13,678 bases of DNA from an uncultured bacterium. Lineage in GTDB: Bacteria > Cyanobacteriota > Vampirovibrionia > Gastranaerophilales > Gastranaerophilaceae. The DNA lies in the NCBI GenBank assembly GCA_900547585.1, contig URHD01000052.1:1-13678 (forward strand). Reading direction: 5' to 3'. The position numbers and the translations under genes were made by a program. Below are positions 12,643-13,678 of this stretch, piece by piece. The notes under the pieces were generated by a model. The model was not told the DNA's origin. It ran no database searches and saw only the letters and a list, made by a program, of their open reading frames with translations. Position 1 is the first letter of the stretch; every line of letters starts with the position of its first letter.

Positions 12643-13637
12643 TTTCGATAGAAACAGTTTTGGTTGTTTGGGTTTTTGTGATGGCGATTTGCCTGGGAAG
12701 CTTTTTGAATGTTGTTATTCTCCGCGGTTTCAGCGGTGAGTCAATTGTTCTTCCGCCCTCAAAGTGCCCGCATTGCTCTCACAAACTGGCGCCGTGGGAT
12801 AATATTCCTGTTCTTTCTTTTCTCGCCCTCAGGGGAAAATGCAGATATTGCAAGGAAAAAATCAGCTTTCAATATCCGCTGGTTGAGCTTTTTACCGCGC
12901 TTACGGTTACGGGGATTTATTTAAAATTCGGATTTTCACTTAACACGCTGTTTTTAACGGCAGCGGCTGCATTGTGCATTGTGATGGCGGTTTGCGACAT
13001 AAAAGAACGCGTTATTTTCGATACTCATGCTTATATTCTGGGCGTTTTGGGGCTGATTTACAATTTTTTTAACATTGCAGGCACAAATCATACAAAAATA
13101 ACCCTTTTTCTCGCCGGGATTACAATACCAATCTGGCAATCCTTTATTTATGCGATTCTCGGGCTTATTGCCGGTATAATAATAATGGAGGCGCTTGCGC
13201 GGATTCCGCAAATTTTTATCGGCAAGCGTGCTTTCGGCGAGGGCGACACTTTCATAGCAGGCGCACTGGGGGCTTTTTTCGGGATTTCGAACCTTATTGT
13301 AATTATTTTGTTCAGCCTGATTTTTCAGGTGCTCATTATACTTCCGATGTTCTTTTACAAGCTTTTCAAAGATAAAAATTACAGACTTTTCAGCGCTTTA
13401 ATTCTTTTTCTGCTGCTTTTTGTTCTCATCGCTCTTGGCAATTTTTATGATGTGCTGGGCGAGGGTTGGCTTTACTGGTTTGCGATTGCGCTGCTTGCGT
13501 CGATTGGATATTATTGCTGCCGGGGCATTTTAGCGGGAATAAAAGACGGAAACGGTCTGACTTACCTGCCTTTCGGCCCTGCGCTCATTCTGGGAGCGTT
13601 TGTGGTGATGTTTTTGGCCGGTATTTATCTAATCTAG
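12639..13637 (+). CDS. pilD: Prepilin peptidase/N-methyltransferase (type 4, A24 family)
   Basis: Polytopic inner-membrane aspartic protease that cuts the leader of type IV prepilins and methylates the new N-terminus. The N-terminal block SFLNVVILR (21-29) is typical. The cytoplasmic zinc loop has CPHC (43-46) and CRYC (68-71). The catalytic Asp pair is Asp120 in CDIKERVIFD, which replaces the common IPD by IFD, and Asp203 in GEGD. A conserved PFGPAL ends the core at 311-316. The protein is long for the family (332 aa), and the excess sits between the GEGD and PFGP motifs (about 217-290) as extra hydrophobic helices. The ATG overlaps the stop of the sigF-like gene (ATGA), implying translational coupling. 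The last codons and the stop lie inside the right copy of the 29-bp repeat. Confidence 0.9.
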   Translation: MISIETVLVVWVFVMAICLGSFLNVVILRGFSGESIVLPPSKCPHCSHKLAPWDNIPVLSFLALRGKCRYCKEKISFQYPLVELFTALTVTGIYLKFGFSLNTLFLTAAAALCIVMAVCDIKERVIFDTHAYILGVLGLIYNFFNIAGTNHTKITLFLAGITIPIWQSFIYAILGLIAGIIIMEALARIPQIFIGKRAFGEGDTFIAGALGAFFGISNLIVIILFSLIFQVLIILPMFFYKLFKDKNYRLFSALILFLLLFVLIALGNFYDVLGEGWLYWFAIALLASIGYYCCRGILAGIKDGNGLTYLPFGPALILGAFVVMFLAGIYLI

Positions 13638-13655
13638 TGTCGCCTTAGCCGATTC
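13627..13655. repeat. Right copy of the 29-bp inverted repeat found near both window ends
   Basis: This is the exact reverse complement of positions 26-54. It includes the last three codons of the prepilin peptidase, including its TAG stop (13635-13637), and continues into a hairpin-forming sequence. The flanking 3' sequence differs from that beside the left copy. Confidence 0.75.
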
Positions 13656-13677
13656 GCCTACGCGAACCGCCCAAGGC
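13642..13677. repeat. Long imperfect hairpin at the right edge
   Basis: A 36-nt dyad with a 4-nt CTAC loop at 13658-13661. The inner arms TTCGC/GCGAA and the outer arms GCCTT/AAGGC pair perfectly, and 13 of 16 positions pair overall. It starts 5 bp after the prepilin peptidase stop and shares 14 bp with the 29-bp repeat. No T run is seen before the window ends, so it may be a terminator stem, a REP-like element or the edge of a larger repeat. Confidence 0.6.
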
Positions 13678-13678
13678 T

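Noticed and set aside
26..13655. Terminal repeats as ends of a transposon or integrative element
   Set aside because: No transposase, integrase or cargo-type gene lies inside, and the content is housekeeping. The repeats also do not sit at the true ends of the window.
13629..13678. End of a convergent minus-strand gene at the right edge
   Set aside because: One minus-strand frame is open for about 15 codons and stops at 13629, overlapping the pilD stop. The sequence is dominated by a hairpin and a repeat, and too little is present to support a coding call.
1..13678. CRISPR array, rRNA or phage genes
   Set aside because: No spaced direct repeats, no conserved rRNA segments and no phage structural or replication proteins were seen on either strand.

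Overview
The window looks like a chromosomal segment of a low-GC, Gram-negative-type bacterium. A Kdo-8-phosphate synthase points to an LPS-type envelope, and PilT and a prepilin peptidase point to type IV pili. An L-serine dehydratase and a pyruvate-decarboxylase-type enzyme suggest a fermentative metabolism. A SigB/SigF-like group 3 sigma factor coupled to the prepilin peptidase, and a DUF1822-like domain in a protein encoded beside an ECF-like sigma factor, both recall the cyanobacterial lineage. With no photosynthesis gene in view, my best guess is a non-photosynthetic relative (Melainabacteria/Vampirovibrionia, Gastranaerophilales-like). That placement is inference, at roughly even-to-good odds.

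Layout, left to right. kdsA (minus) and pilT (plus) diverge from an 88-bp region that holds a near-consensus promoter for pilT. pilT converges on a two-gene minus-strand module across a bidirectional terminator. The module is a 941-aa membrane protein (DUF1822-like N-terminus, zinc anti-sigma-like motif, about 500 acidic residues, one transmembrane helix, TonB-like C-terminus) followed by a 206-aa ECF-type sigma factor. Next come three plus-strand genes of unknown function: a small one-helix protein with its own terminator, then two translationally coupled exported paralogues whose first gene appears leaderless. After an AT-rich gap of about 360 bp comes a metabolic operon: a thiamine-diphosphate 2-oxoacid decarboxylase, then L-serine dehydratase beta and alpha subunits. 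It converges within 10 bp on a class II aldolase gene. The aldolase diverges, through overlapping promoters, from a sigF-like gene that overlaps a prepilin peptidase gene by 4 bp.

How the parts may work together. PilT, the SigF-like factor and the prepilin peptidase are type IV pilus functions. The serine dehydratase would make pyruvate and ammonia from serine, and the decarboxylase could take pyruvate to acetaldehyde and CO2. The most unusual part is the sigma/membrane-protein pair. It looks like a trans-envelope signalling device in which a periplasmic TonB-like domain is linked through the membrane and a very long acidic tether to a cytoplasmic anti-sigma-like head. The two ends of the window carry a perfect 29-bp inverted repeat, probably a dispersed repeat at which assembly stopped.
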